Position numbers and translations under genes: made by a program
Assembly: GCF_021343995.1 (NCBI RefSeq)
Contig: NZ_JAJTTE010000034.1
Location: forward strand, 1-64,000
Length of the DNA stretch: 64,000 bases
Reading direction: 5' to 3'
Source of the DNA: Pseudonocardia terrae
GTDB taxonomy: Bacteria; Actinomycetota; Actinomycetes; Mycobacteriales; Pseudonocardiaceae
In this document: in pieces, positions 42,053 through 50,023 of the stretch
Position numbering within the stretch: the stretch's first letter is position 1
Layout: each line of letters starts with the position of its first letter
Notes under the pieces: model-generated
Database searches by the model: none
Seen by the model: only the letters and a program-made list of their open reading frames with translations
Told to the model about the DNA's origin: nothing

Positions 42053-43570
42053 ATGGTCACGCCCACGCAGGTCCGGCTCCACGCGGTCGTCGACGAGGGG
42101 CTGGGCAACTCCGCCTACCTGCTCGACCTGGGCGACGGGTCGGCGCTGGCGGTCGACCCGCCGCGCGACCTGCGCGCCCTCCGTGCCCGGGCCGAGGCCG
42201 AGGGGCTGCGGATCCGGTTCGCCGCCGACACCCACCTGCACGCCGACTTCCTGTCCGGGGCGGTGCAGCTCGCCCACGACGAGCGGGCGACGGTCCTCGC
42301 CTCGGCCGCCGGCGGGCGCCGGTTCGCGCACCGGGGACTGCGCGACGGCGAGGAGGTCGATCTCGGCGGCCTGTGCCTCACGGCGCTGGCCACCCCCGGT
42401 CACACCGATGAGCACCTGTCCTTCCTGATCTCCGACGGTCCGCGCCCGGTCGGCGTGTTCACCGGGGGATCGCTCATCGTCGGCTCGGCCGCACGGCCCG
42501 ACCTGCTCGGACCGGACCGCACGGACGAGCTGGCCCGCGCGCAGTTCGCCTCCCTGCGCCGGCTCGCCACCCTGCCCGCGCCGACCGCGGTGTGGCCGAC
42601 CCACGGGGCCGGGTCGTTCTGCTCCGCGCCGTCCGGGACCCGGCGCACCTCCACCATCGGGCACGAGCTGGCGACGAACGCCCTGCTGGCGCTCCCGGAG
42701 GAGCAGGCCTTCGTCGACGCCCTCCTCGGGTCGCTGGGCAGCTACCCGGGCTACTTCCGCCGGCTGGGCGAGATCAACCGGCGCGGACCGGCCGTGCTCG
42801 ACGCGGCCGACGCCGGAACGCTCGCCCCGCTCCCGGTCTCCGTGGTGCGGCGCCTGCGGGCCGACGGCGCGACCCTCGTCGACGTCCGGCCGGTGATCGA
42901 GTACGCGGCCGCGCACGTGCCCGGGTCCCTGTCCATCGCGCTGCGCCCCCAGTTCGCGACCTGGCTGGGCTGGGTCGTCCCCGCGGACGGCGCCGTCGTG
43001 ATCGTCCGTGGCCCGGAGCAGGATCCCGCCGACGTCGTCGGGCCCGCCCTTAACATCGGGGTCGACCGCCTCGCCGGGGAGCTCGCCGGCGGGCTCGCCG
43101 CCTGGCCCGCGGCCGGGCACGAGACGGCGAGCACCCGGATCCTGCGCCCCGACGACCTGCCGGTCCCGGGCAGGGCCGCGGGCAGTGGGCGGCGCCGCGT
43201 CCTCGACGTCCGTCAGACCGCCGAGTACGCCGCCGGACATCTGCCCGCCGCCCACCACGTCGAGCTCGGCGCCCTTCCCCACCGCGCCGCCGACCTGCCC
43301 GCGGAGCCGACGGCGGTCATGTGCGGGCACGGCGAACGCGCCGCCACCGCCGCCGGCCTGCTCGAACGGGCCGGGCACCACGACCTCGCCGTGGTCGTCG
43401 GCGGGCCGGGGGACTGGGCCGACCTCACCGGAGGAGTGCTGGTCACCGGGACCGACGACGGGGACGACGGGGCCGACGGGGCCGACGGGGCCGACGGGGC
43501 CGACGGGGCCGACGGGGCCGACGAGACCGGTGCGCCCCGGACCGCGTCCCGCGGGCGGACCCGCGCGTGA
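42053..43570 (+). CDS. Metallo-beta-lactamase fold hydrolase with two rhodanese domains (persulfide dioxygenase-like)
   Basis: A 505-residue protein. The MBL domain (about 1-240) has THLHADFLSG (H61, H63, D65) and TPGHTDEHLSF, the ETHE1/persulfide-dioxygenase variant of the motif. Two rhodanese domains follow. The first has VIVRGPEQ, with no cysteine at the active loop. The second has VMCGHGERA, with the catalytic Cys. The C-terminal tail is six Gly-Ala-Asp units from a 9-bp DNA repeat. Likely oxidises or moves sulfane sulfur. ATG 42053 follows GAGGAGGAG. Overlaps the MFS gene (GTGA). Confidence 0.88.
   Translation: MVTPTQVRLHAVVDEGLGNSAYLLDLGDGSALAVDPPRDLRALRARAEAEGLRIRFAADTHLHADFLSGAVQLAHDERATVLASAAGGRRFAHRGLRDGEEVDLGGLCLTALATPGHTDEHLSFLISDGPRPVGVFTGGSLIVGSAARPDLLGPDRTDELARAQFASLRRLATLPAPTAVWPTHGAGSFCSAPSGTRRTSTIGHELATNALLALPEEQAFVDALLGSLGSYPGYFRRLGEINRRGPAVLDAADAGTLAPLPVSVVRRLRADGATLVDVRPVIEYAAAHVPGSLSIALRPQFATWLGWVVPADGAVVIVRGPEQDPADVVGPALNIGVDRLAGELAGGLAAWPAAGHETASTRILRPDDLPVPGRAAGSGRRRVLDVRQTAEYAAGHLPAAHHVELGALPHRAADLPAEPTAVMCGHGERAATAAGLLERAGHHDLAVVVGGPGDWADLTGGVLVTGTDDGDDGADGADGADGADGADGADETGAPRTASRGRTRA
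43460..43522 (+). repeat. 9-bp tandem repeat coding a Gly-Ala-Asp tail
   Basis: Six perfect GGGGCCGAC units (43469-43522) preceded by one GGGGACGAC variant (43460-43468). They code (GAD)6 near the C-terminus of the MBL-rhodanese protein. Copy number could vary between strains without changing frame. Confidence 0.9.
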
Positions 43571-44844
43571 GGTCCTCCACGACAGGGGCGCCCATCCGGC
43601 TCGGCCTGCGCGAGAACCTCGGCCAGTTCATGCTGCTCGCGCTGGTCAACCTGCTGGTCGGCGGCATGGTCGGTCTCGAGCGCACCGTCACCCCGCTCGT
43701 CGGGGCGCAGGTCTTCGGGCTGGGCGACCTCACGATCGCCCTGTTCGTGATGGCCTTCGGGCTCACCAAGGCCGTGACCAACCTCGTCGGCGGCGCGGTC
43801 GTCGGCCGCTTCACCCGCAGGAAGGTGCTGATCGCCGGCTGGGTCGTCGGGCTGCCCGTGCCCTTCCTGCTGGCCCTCGCCCCGAACTGGTGGTGGGTGA
43901 TCGGCGCGAACGTGCTGCTCGGCGTCAACCAGGGCCTCACCTGGTCGATGACGGTCAACATGAAGATCGACCTGGTCGGTCCGGCACGGCGCGGGCTCGC
44001 CCTCGGGATCAACGAGACCGCCGGCTACCTCGGCGTCGCCGTGACCGCCCTGGCCACCGGCTACCTCGCGACCGCGTACGGGCTCCGTCCCGCACCCGAG
44101 CTGCTCGGCGCCGTGTACGTCGTCGCCGGGCTCGCCCTCAGCGTCACCCTGGTCCGGGACACCACCGCCCACGCCCGCCTCGAGGCCGAGCAGCAGCGGG
44201 CGAAGGCCGGCGCCGGGACGGGCGGACCCGGGGTCGCGGCGCTCGGGCTGGGCGCGATGTTCGCCGAGATCACCTGGCGCGACCGGAGCCTGGCCTCGAT
44301 CAGCCAGGCCGGCCTGGTCAACAACCTCAACGACGGCCTGACCTGGGTGCTGCTCCCCGTCCTGCTCGTGCAGGCCGGGGTGACGGTCGGCGGCGTCGGG
44401 ATCGTCAAGGCGCTCTACCCGTTCATGTGGGCCGTCGGCATGCTCGGCACCGGCCACCTCGCCGACCGCATCGGCCGCAAGATCCCGGTCGTCACCGGCA
44501 TGGCGATCCAGTCCCTCGGACTGCTGACCTTCGTCGTCGGCCTGCCCCACGCCTTCCTCGCCGGCATCGTCGGGGCGTTCCTGCTCGGCGTCGGCACCGC
44601 GCTGGTCTACCCGGCCCTGCTCGCCGCGGTCAGCGACGGGGTCGATCCCGGCGTCCGCGCCGCCGCCCTCGGCGGCTACCGCTTCTGGCGCGACACGGGC
44701 TACGCCGTGGGCGCGCTCGTCGGCGGCGTCACCGCGGCGCTCGCCTCCCTCCAGGCCGCCGTCCTCGTCGCCGCGGCCCTCACCGCCGCCTCCGCGCTGT
44801 GGAGCCAGTTCGCCATGCGTGACCACCGCCGCTCCGGCGGGTGA
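43567..44844 (+). CDS. MFS transporter linked to the sulfur module
   Basis: A 425-residue major facilitator protein with 12 predicted helices. MFS loop motifs are GGAVVGRFTRRKVL between TM2 and TM3 and GHLADRIGRKIPV between TM8 and TM9. GTG 43567 overlaps the stop of the MBL-rhodanese gene, so the two are translationally coupled. By context it may export or import a sulfur compound or another toxic substrate, but the family alone does not say. It ends in a strong bidirectional hairpin. Confidence 0.88.
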   Translation: MRSSTTGAPIRLGLRENLGQFMLLALVNLLVGGMVGLERTVTPLVGAQVFGLGDLTIALFVMAFGLTKAVTNLVGGAVVGRFTRRKVLIAGWVVGLPVPFLLALAPNWWWVIGANVLLGVNQGLTWSMTVNMKIDLVGPARRGLALGINETAGYLGVAVTALATGYLATAYGLRPAPELLGAVYVVAGLALSVTLVRDTTAHARLEAEQQRAKAGAGTGGPGVAALGLGAMFAEITWRDRSLASISQAGLVNNLNDGLTWVLLPVLLVQAGVTVGGVGIVKALYPFMWAVGMLGTGHLADRIGRKIPVVTGMAIQSLGLLTFVVGLPHAFLAGIVGAFLLGVGTALVYPALLAAVSDGVDPGVRAAALGGYRFWRDTGYAVGALVGGVTAALASLQAAVLVAAALTAASALWSQFAMRDHRRSGG

Positions 44845-44881
44845 CCACGGCGCCGGACGCCGTCGGGCTCCGGGGCGTCGG

Positions 44882-44921
44882 CGGCGGCCGGCCCGGACGC
44901 AAGGCCCGGGCCGGGCCGCCG
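44882..44921. terminator. Long bidirectional terminator hairpin
   Basis: CGGCGGCC-GGCCCGG (44882-44896) pairs with CCGGGCCGGGCCGCCG (44906-44921), about 15 bp with one bulged base, around a 9-nt loop. It lies between the convergent MFS and carboxymuconolactone decarboxylase genes. Confidence 0.75.
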
Positions 44922-44924
44922 GGG

Positions 44925-45410
44925 TCAGCCCGCCATGGCGGCGAACATGCCGGGCTCGTAGGAACCCGCCGGGGTGCGCGCGATGACGTTCATCCGGTTC
45001 GCCGCGTTGACCAGCGCGACGAGGCAGACGAGCGCGGCGACCTGGTCCTCGTCGTAGTGCGCGCGCACCCGCGCCCAGGTCTCGTCGGACACACCCTCGT
45101 GGGCGTCGGCGAGGCGGGTGCCCTCCTCCGCGAACGCCAGCGCAGCCCGCTCGGCCTCGGTGAACACGGTGGCCTCGCGCCAGGCGGCGACCAGGTTGAG
45201 CCGGACCGGGTCCTCACCGGCGGTCGCGGCGTCCTTGGTGTGCATGTCGGTGCAGAAGCTGCAGCCGTTGACCTGGCTGGCGCGCAGCGACACCAGCTCC
45301 TGGACCGCCTTCGGCAGCGGCGACCCGTGGACCACCATCGCGGCGTTGGCGAACCGCCGGCCGAACTTCGCGGCCAGCTCGTTGTGGAACAGGTCGATCC
45401 GGGCGTCCAT
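44925..45410 (-). CDS. Carboxymuconolactone decarboxylase / AhpD-like protein
   Basis: A 161-residue all-helical protein with the AhpD-type CxxC-x3-H motif QVNGCSFCTDMHTKDA (C50, C53, H57), the likely redox or proton-relay centre. This class is one of the three standard neighbours of ECF41 sigma factor genes (carboxymuconolactone decarboxylase, oxidoreductase, epimerase). The divergent neighbour is such a sigma factor, and a matching promoter lies at 45452-45478. GGAGG is 8 nt before ATG 45410. Physiological substrate unknown. Confidence 0.93.
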   Translation of the reverse strand: MDARIDLFHNELAAKFGRRFANAAMVVHGSPLPKAVQELVSLRASQVNGCSFCTDMHTKDAATAGEDPVRLNLVAAWREATVFTEAERAALAFAEEGTRLADAHEGVSDETWARVRAHYDEDQVAALVCLVALVNAANRMNVIARTPAGSYEPGMFAAMAG

Positions 45411-45451
45411 GATCTCGTCCTCCCTCGTGGTGCTGCACGTGTCGGACACCA

Positions 45452-45478
45452 GATGCCGGCGGCCCGGAGCGTGTGACA
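45452..45478 (-). promoter_or_regulatory. ECF41-type promoter of the decarboxylase gene
   Basis: On the minus strand, TGTCACA (45478-45472), 16 bp, then CATC (45455-45452). The described ECF41 consensus is TGTCACA-N16-CGTC, so only one base differs. It lies 42 bp upstream of the ATG. Confidence 0.7.
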
Positions 45479-45512
45479 GGGCGAGGATGTGACGTGGCTC
45501 ATGGCGGCGAGG

Positions 45513-45539
45513 TGTCACGGATCGGCGGTGCCCGGCGTC
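45513..45539 (+). promoter_or_regulatory. ECF41-type autoregulatory promoter of the sigma factor gene
   Basis: TGTCACG (45513-45519), exactly 16 bp, CGTC (45536-45539), 41 bp upstream of ATG 45581. One base differs from TGTCACA-N16-CGTC. Transcription would begin near 45546, beyond the alternative start ATG 45542, which supports the later start codon. Confidence 0.7.
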
Positions 45540-45580
45540 TGATGCCGACAGAGCCGGCCGAGCGTGAACAGGAGGCGCCC

Positions 45581-46498
45581 ATGTCGTCGACCGTCCCCAC
45601 GGACCGCGGCGGGAGCACGGGCCGAGCCGCGACCGAGGCCTTCCTCGCCCACCGCAACCTGCTGTTCACCGTCGCCTACGAGATGCTCGGCTCGGCCGCC
45701 GACGCGGAGGACGTCCTCCAGGAGACCTGGCTGCGCTGGGCGGACGTCGACCTCGACACGGTGCGGGACCGGCGGGCGTACCTCGTCCGGATCACCACCC
45801 GCCAGGCGCTCACCAGGCTGCGCACGCTCGGCCGGCGCAAGGAGTCCTACGTCGGCCCGTGGCTGCCGGAGCCGCTGCTGACCACGCCCGACGTGGCCGA
45901 GGACGTCGAGCTGGCCGACAGCGTCTCGATGGCGATGCTGCTGGTGCTGGAGACGCTCGCGCCGACCGAGCGGGCGGTGTTCGTGCTGCGCGACGTCTTC
46001 GACGTCGGCTACGACGAGATCGCGGAGGCGGTCGACCGGAGTCCCGCCACGGTCCGCCAGATCGCGCACCGGGCGCGGGCCCACGTCGCCGCGCGCCGGC
46101 CGCGGGAGGTCGTGTCCCCGGCGGAGACCCGGGGCGCGCTCGACGCGTTCCGGCGGGCGGTCGAGACCGGGGACCTGCAGGGCCTGCTCGACGTCCTCGC
46201 CCCCGACGTCGTCCTCGTCGGCGACGGCGGCGGGGTCAAGCAGGCCGTGCTGCGGCCCGTCGTGGGGGCGGACAAGGTGGCGCGGCTGCTCAGCGCCGGG
46301 ACGGGCCGGGTCGACGGGGCGGTGTCCCTGCACCCGGTGCAGGTCAACGGGCACCCGGCGCTGGTCCTCCGGCTCGACGGCGAGCTCGACAGCGTGGTGG
46401 CGGTGCGCATCGACGACGGCCTCGTCACCGGGCTCTACGCCGTGCGCAACCCCGCGAAGCTGTCGCACATGGAGCGGGAGACCGCGCTGCGCCGCTGA
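45581..46498 (+). CDS. sigJ: ECF41-group RNA polymerase sigma factor (SigJ-like) with SnoaL-like C-terminal domain
   Basis: A 305-residue ECF sigma factor. Region sigma-2 is AFLAHRNLLFTVAYEMLGSAADAEDVLQETWLRW in two halves, and sigma-4 ends in VDRSPATVRQIAHRARAHV. About 110 extra C-terminal residues form a SnoaL/NTF2-like domain that in this group acts as a fused regulator in place of an anti-sigma factor. GGAGG lies 5 nt before ATG 45581. It is divergent from the decarboxylase gene, and both promoters carry its probable recognition motif. Confidence 0.93.
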   Translation: MSSTVPTDRGGSTGRAATEAFLAHRNLLFTVAYEMLGSAADAEDVLQETWLRWADVDLDTVRDRRAYLVRITTRQALTRLRTLGRRKESYVGPWLPEPLLTTPDVAEDVELADSVSMAMLLVLETLAPTERAVFVLRDVFDVGYDEIAEAVDRSPATVRQIAHRARAHVAARRPREVVSPAETRGALDAFRRAVETGDLQGLLDVLAPDVVLVGDGGGVKQAVLRPVVGADKVARLLSAGTGRVDGAVSLHPVQVNGHPALVLRLDGELDSVVAVRIDDGLVTGLYAVRNPAKLSHMERETALRR

Positions 46499-46511
46499 GC
46501 CGAGCCGAGCC

Positions 46512-46934
46512 GTGGCGGGCCGCCCGTCGGACGCGGTCACCCCGGCCACGGAACCGGTCCGCGACGCGGTCCTGCGCCACACTGGACGGGTGGACCGTCC
46601 CGCCTTCGTGCTGCACGACCACCGCCGGCCGCGGCCGCACTTCGACCTGCGGCTGGAGGAGGACGGGGTGCTCCGGTCCTGGGCGGTGCCCCGCGGGCTG
46701 CCCGACGACCCGCGGCGCAACCGGCTGGCCGTCAGCGTCCCCGATCACGACCTCGACCACCTGGGCTACACCGACGAGGACAAGTCCATCGCCGACACGG
46801 GCTGGTGGGAGGAGCACGACCGGGACGACCGGCGGATCGTCTTCACGCTGCACGGACGCACCGGTTCGCGGCGCTACGCCCTGATCCACACCGGTCAGGA
46901 CTGGTTGCTGCACCTGACGAAGGACCAGCCCTGA
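46512..46934 (+). CDS. Stand-alone LigD-type 3'-phosphoesterase domain
   Basis: A 140-residue protein equal to the phosphoesterase (PE) domain of the end-joining ligase LigD, which trims 3' ends. The catalytic cluster is VLHDHRRPRPHFDLRLEEDG, with two His, Asp and Arg in the family positions, followed by SWAVPRGLPDDP. There is no ligase or polymerase domain, and no Ku gene in the window. GTG 46512 has no good ribosome site and lies 13 bp after the sigma factor stop, so it may be co-transcribed with it. Confidence 0.87.
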   Translation: MAGRPSDAVTPATEPVRDAVLRHTGRVDRPAFVLHDHRRPRPHFDLRLEEDGVLRSWAVPRGLPDDPRRNRLAVSVPDHDLDHLGYTDEDKSIADTGWWEEHDRDDRRIVFTLHGRTGSRRYALIHTGQDWLLHLTKDQP

Positions 46935-46986
46935 CCCGACATGGCCGGGCGGGGAGCGGGTAGACCCGGTGGCGGGAGGTGGTCAC

Positions 46987-47646
46987 ATGGCTCCGGTGCG
47001 GGAAGACCGGACGGCCGCCGGGCACGACGCCGCGAAGGCCCGCGAGGCCATGGTGGCGCGGCTGCGCGCCGGCGGGATCACGGACCGGCGGGTGCTCGCC
47101 GCGATGGGGGAGGTGCCGCGCGAGCGCTTCCTGCGACCCGACCTGGCCGGCGAGGCCTACGGCGACCACCCGCTCGACATCGGACGCGGCCAGACGATCT
47201 CTTCGCCGTGGATCGTGGCGTTCAGCGTGGCCTCGCTGCAGCAGCCGCCGTCGGCGCAGGTGCTGGAGATCGGGACCGGGTCGGGCTACGCGGCCGCCGT
47301 GCTGGCCCGCTGCGTCGGCCAGGTGGTGACCGTCGAGCGCGACCCGGTGCTCGCCGAACGGGCCCGCGCGCTGCTCGCCGAGCTCGCCCCGGGCGTGGAG
47401 GTGCGGACCGGGGACGGGACGCGCGGCGCCCCGGACCGCGCGCCGTTCGACGGCGTCGTGGTGACCGCCCTGGCCAGCGGGACGATCCCGCCGGACCTGG
47501 TCGACCAGCTCGCCCCGGGCGGGACGATCGTCTGCCCGGTCGGCGACCACCGCGTCGGCACCCTCGTCCGCTACCGCGACGGCCGCACCGAGCACCTGGC
47601 CGACGTCAGCTTCGTCCCGCTCGTCCCGGACAGCCCCGACCGCTGA
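46987..47646 (+). CDS. pcm: Protein-L-isoaspartate O-methyltransferase
   Basis: A 219-residue SAM-dependent methyltransferase that starts repair of isoaspartyl residues. It has the PIMT marker RGQTISSPWIVAFSV, SAM motif I VLEIGTGSGYAAAVLA, and the post-motif ERDPVLAERAR. ATG 46987 is 7 nt after GGAGG; the in-frame GTG at 46969 precedes that site and is rejected. It ends in a short CCGCTG-ATCA-CAGCGG hairpin overlapping its stop. Confidence 0.92.
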   Translation: MAPVREDRTAAGHDAAKAREAMVARLRAGGITDRRVLAAMGEVPRERFLRPDLAGEAYGDHPLDIGRGQTISSPWIVAFSVASLQQPPSAQVLEIGTGSGYAAAVLARCVGQVVTVERDPVLAERARALLAELAPGVEVRTGDGTRGAPDRAPFDGVVVTALASGTIPPDLVDQLAPGGTIVCPVGDHRVGTLVRYRDGRTEHLADVSFVPLVPDSPDR

Positions 47647-47655
47647 TCACAGCGG
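47640..47655 (+). terminator. Short hairpin at the end of pcm
   Basis: CCGCTG-ATCA-CAGCGG, perfect 6-bp arms overlapping the TGA stop codon. Weak on its own. Confidence 0.3.
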
Positions 47656-47708
47656 GGGCGCCCGCCGACGAGGGTGACACCTCCCCGGCTGACGGCCAGG
47701 ATGCGGCC

Positions 47709-48122
47709 ATGGACATCTCGGCCGAGGACGTGCTCGCCGTCCACCAGCTCTACGGGCGACAGAGCCATGCGATCGACTCGGGCAGGGCGGCGGACTGGGC
47801 CGCGACCTTCACGGCGGACGGCGAGTTCCACTCGCCGAGCTATCCCGAGCCGGCCGTCGGGGCGGCCGAACTGACCGCGTTCGCCGAGCGGTTCCACGCG
47901 GGTTTCCTGGAGTCCGGCGAGGTGCTGCACCACGTCATCAGCACGGTCGACGTGACGCCGGTGGGGTCGGACACCCTGACCTCCCGCGCCTATCTGCAGA
48001 TCGTCGGCACGCCGACGGGCCGGCCGTCCCGGCTGCACCGCCTCACCACCGTCGTGGACGACATCGTCCGCACCCCGTCCGGCTGGCGGATCGACCGCCG
48101 CACCGTCCTGCGCGACCCCTGA
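47709..48122 (+). CDS. SnoaL/NTF2-like protein
   Basis: A 137-residue cone-shaped alpha+beta barrel protein. The family start EDVLAVHQLYGRQSHAIDSGRAADWAATFTADGEF (read in parts) gives the usual helix with the A-x-D-x-x-DW pattern; HHVISTVDVTPV and a WRIDRRTV end complete the barrel. It could be an enzyme or a ligand binder. ATG 47709 has only AGGA at 8 nt. Confidence 0.82.
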   Translation: MDISAEDVLAVHQLYGRQSHAIDSGRAADWAATFTADGEFHSPSYPEPAVGAAELTAFAERFHAGFLESGEVLHHVISTVDVTPVGSDTLTSRAYLQIVGTPTGRPSRLHRLTTVVDDIVRTPSGWRIDRRTVLRDP

Positions 48123-48140
48123 CCCGCGACGGCCGGTCCG

Positions 48141-48485
48141 GTTCTCCGCCCGCATCCCGCGGGGCTACCTCGGCTCCCAGGACCCGGCGGCGCTGGCCGC
48201 GGAGCCCAGCGGGATGAAGGGCGGGACCCGGACGAGACGCTGCTCATCGACGAGGACCGCGTGCGCGCCGACGCCGCGACCTGGGGCCGGATCCCGCGCA
48301 GCTACGTCAGGCTCACCGGGGACCGGGCGCTGCCGCCCGCCCTGCAGGACCGCTACATCGCCGAGGCGGACGCCCTCACTCCGGACAACCCGTTCTACGT
48401 GCACGAGATCGCCACGAGCCACCTCGGCGTCCAGGTGCACCCCGAACCGCTCGCCGACGTCCTGCACGCGGTCCTGACCCGCTGA
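48141..48485 (+). pseudogene. Remnant of an alpha/beta hydrolase (3' part, frameshifted)
   Basis: Two frames together resemble the end of EstC-like alpha/beta hydrolases. First PRGYLGSQDPAALAAEPSGM (about 48156-48216), then after a frame change DPDETLLIDEDRVRAD, ATWGRIPRSYVRLTGDRALP and ADALTPDNPFYVHEIATSHLG, ending at 48485. The catalytic His region (SHLGV) remains, but the nucleophile-containing N-terminal part is missing. It is flanked by the intact SnoaL and PaiB genes. Confidence 0.7.
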
Positions 48486-48596
48486 CCTGCCCGGCCCGGA
48501 TTGGCCTGGTGGAACGGCGGCGGATCGGCCATCGGAGAAGGCCGCCCCGGGGTGCATCCTAAGGCGGCAAGGACCGACAGGAGGAGCGACCGCATC

Positions 48597-49208
48597 GTGT
48601 ACGTGCCGACCCACTTCGCCCCCGCCGACGAGGACGTGCAGCAGCTGCTGGACCACCACGGCGCCGCGGACCTGATCACCCACGGCCCGGACGGGCTGGA
48701 GGCGACGATGCTGCCGTTCGTCTACGACCGTGAGGGCGGCCGGCTGCTGGGGCACTTCGCCCGCAACAACGACCACTGGAGGCGCGCCGACGGGCGGCAG
48801 GGCCTGGTGATCGTCCGCGGCCCGGACTCGTACATCAGCCCGACCTGGTACGCCTCGAAGGCCGAGCACGGGCGCGTGGTCCCCACCTGGAACTACATGA
48901 CCGCCCACGTCCACGGCACCGTGACCGTGCACGACGACGTCGACTGGCTCGCCGACGTCGTGCGGCGGCTGACCGACCTGCACGAGGCGGACCGGCCGGG
49001 CCGGTGGCGCGTCGAGGACGCCCCGGAGAAGTACTTCCGCGGCCAGCTGCGCGCCATCGTGGGCGTCGAGGTCCGCATCGAGCGCGTCGACGCGAAGTTC
49101 AAGCTCAGCCAGAACCGGCCGGCAGCGGACATCGACGGCGTCGTCGACGGCCTCCGCGCGGTCGGCGACGCCCGCGGCGCGGAGGCGGTGGCCGCCCACC
49201 GACCGTGA
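48597..49208 (+). CDS. PaiB-family FMN-binding protein
   Basis: A 203-residue split-barrel flavin-binding protein of the PaiB family (annotated as negative transcriptional regulator in Bacillus). Family strings are MYVPTHFA-like VYVPTHFAPAD at the start, LLGHFARNNDHWR, SYISPTWYASKAEHGRVVPTWNY (in parts) and DAKFKLSQNRPAAD. GTG 48597 with GAGGAG about 10 nt upstream gives the canonical N-terminus. Its stop overlaps the start of the aldehyde dehydrogenase remnant. Confidence 0.9.
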   Translation: MYVPTHFAPADEDVQQLLDHHGAADLITHGPDGLEATMLPFVYDREGGRLLGHFARNNDHWRRADGRQGLVIVRGPDSYISPTWYASKAEHGRVVPTWNYMTAHVHGTVTVHDDVDWLADVVRRLTDLHEADRPGRWRVEDAPEKYFRGQLRAIVGVEVRIERVDAKFKLSQNRPAADIDGVVDGLRAVGDARGAEAVAAHRP

Positions 49209-49746
49209 GCTCCGGCGAGACGATCGAAGCGGGCGGGGTGCCGGCCGGCGCGCTGAACATCGTGCACGGGACCGGGCCGGTCGTCGGCGAGGCGATCGCC
49301 GGGCACCCGGCCGTCGACATGGTGTCGTTCACCGGCTCCACGCGCGCCGGGAAGCGCGTCTCGGTCGTCGCCGCCGACACGATCACGCGCGTGGCGCTGG
49401 ACCTCGGCGGCGCCGCCCGACGATCTTCGCCGGGGTCGAGCCCGACGCCGTCATCGCGCAGGAGGAGATCTTCGGCCCGGTGCTCTCGGTGATCCCCTAC
49501 GCCTCCGAGGAGCAGGCCGTGGAGATCGCGAACAACACGGTCTTCGGCCTGGCCGGCGCGGTCTTCGGCGAGCCCGACCACGCCCTCGCGGTCGCCCGGC
49601 GGCTGCGGACCGGCCAGGTCGACGTCAACGGCGGCAAGGTCAACATGCTCGTCCCGTTCGGCGGCTACAAGCAGTCCGGCAACGGCCGCGAGCTGGGCCG
49701 CTACGGCCTGGAGGAGTTCCTCGAGACGAAGTCCATCCAGCGCTGA
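49205..49746 (+). pseudogene. Remnant of an aldehyde dehydrogenase (5' loss plus internal deletion)
   Basis: The first part reads AGGVPAGALNIVHGTGPVVG and FTGSTRAGKRVS, the NAD-binding region before the catalytic residues. Near 49415-49420 the frame shifts straight to PTIFAGVEPDAVIAQEEIFG and on to the normal C-terminus with PFGGYKQSGNGRELG. About 100 or more residues between these blocks, including the catalytic Glu and Cys, are gone, as are about 180 N-terminal residues. It cannot be an active dehydrogenase. Confidence 0.85.
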
Positions 49747-49760
49747 CGGCGTCACGCACC

Positions 49761-49795
49761 GTCGAGGCCGTCCGGGCACCCGGGGCGGCCTCGAC
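49761..49795 (+). terminator. Terminator of the aldehyde dehydrogenase remnant
   Basis: GTCGAGGCCG (49761-49770) and CGGCCTCGAC (49786-49795), perfect 10-bp arms, with an inner CCGGG-CA-CCCGG hairpin. It begins 15 nt after the stop codon; the terminator has outlived the gene. Confidence 0.6.
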
Positions 49796-50023
49796 CGGTC
49801 TCCGGGCTGCGTCCGACGCGGTCCGCAGCCGCCTGCCTGTCGCCGAGCGTCCGACCGGGGGACCTCCGACACCTGCTTCCGCACTCCTTGTCGCCGCCGC
49901 CGAGGCGGCGCAACGACGGATAGGCACTGCCGCGGCACCGGCGTAGCGTCGAACGCCGCGCTTCTTCGCGCCGCGGCGATCACCACAGCGAACAGGACAC
50001 CGCCGACGCCACTCGGAGTTCCG

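Noticed and set aside
45542..45580. Upstream ATG 45542 as the sigJ start
   Set aside because: It lies at the expected transcription start of the ECF41 promoter and has no ribosome site, whereas ATG 45581 has GGAGG at 5 nt.
49895..49910. CGCCGCC-GA-GGCGGCG palindrome upstream of the acyl-CoA dehydrogenase as an operator
   Set aside because: Short GC-only palindromes are common by chance here. It has no resemblance to the GTGTCCC operators and no second copy.
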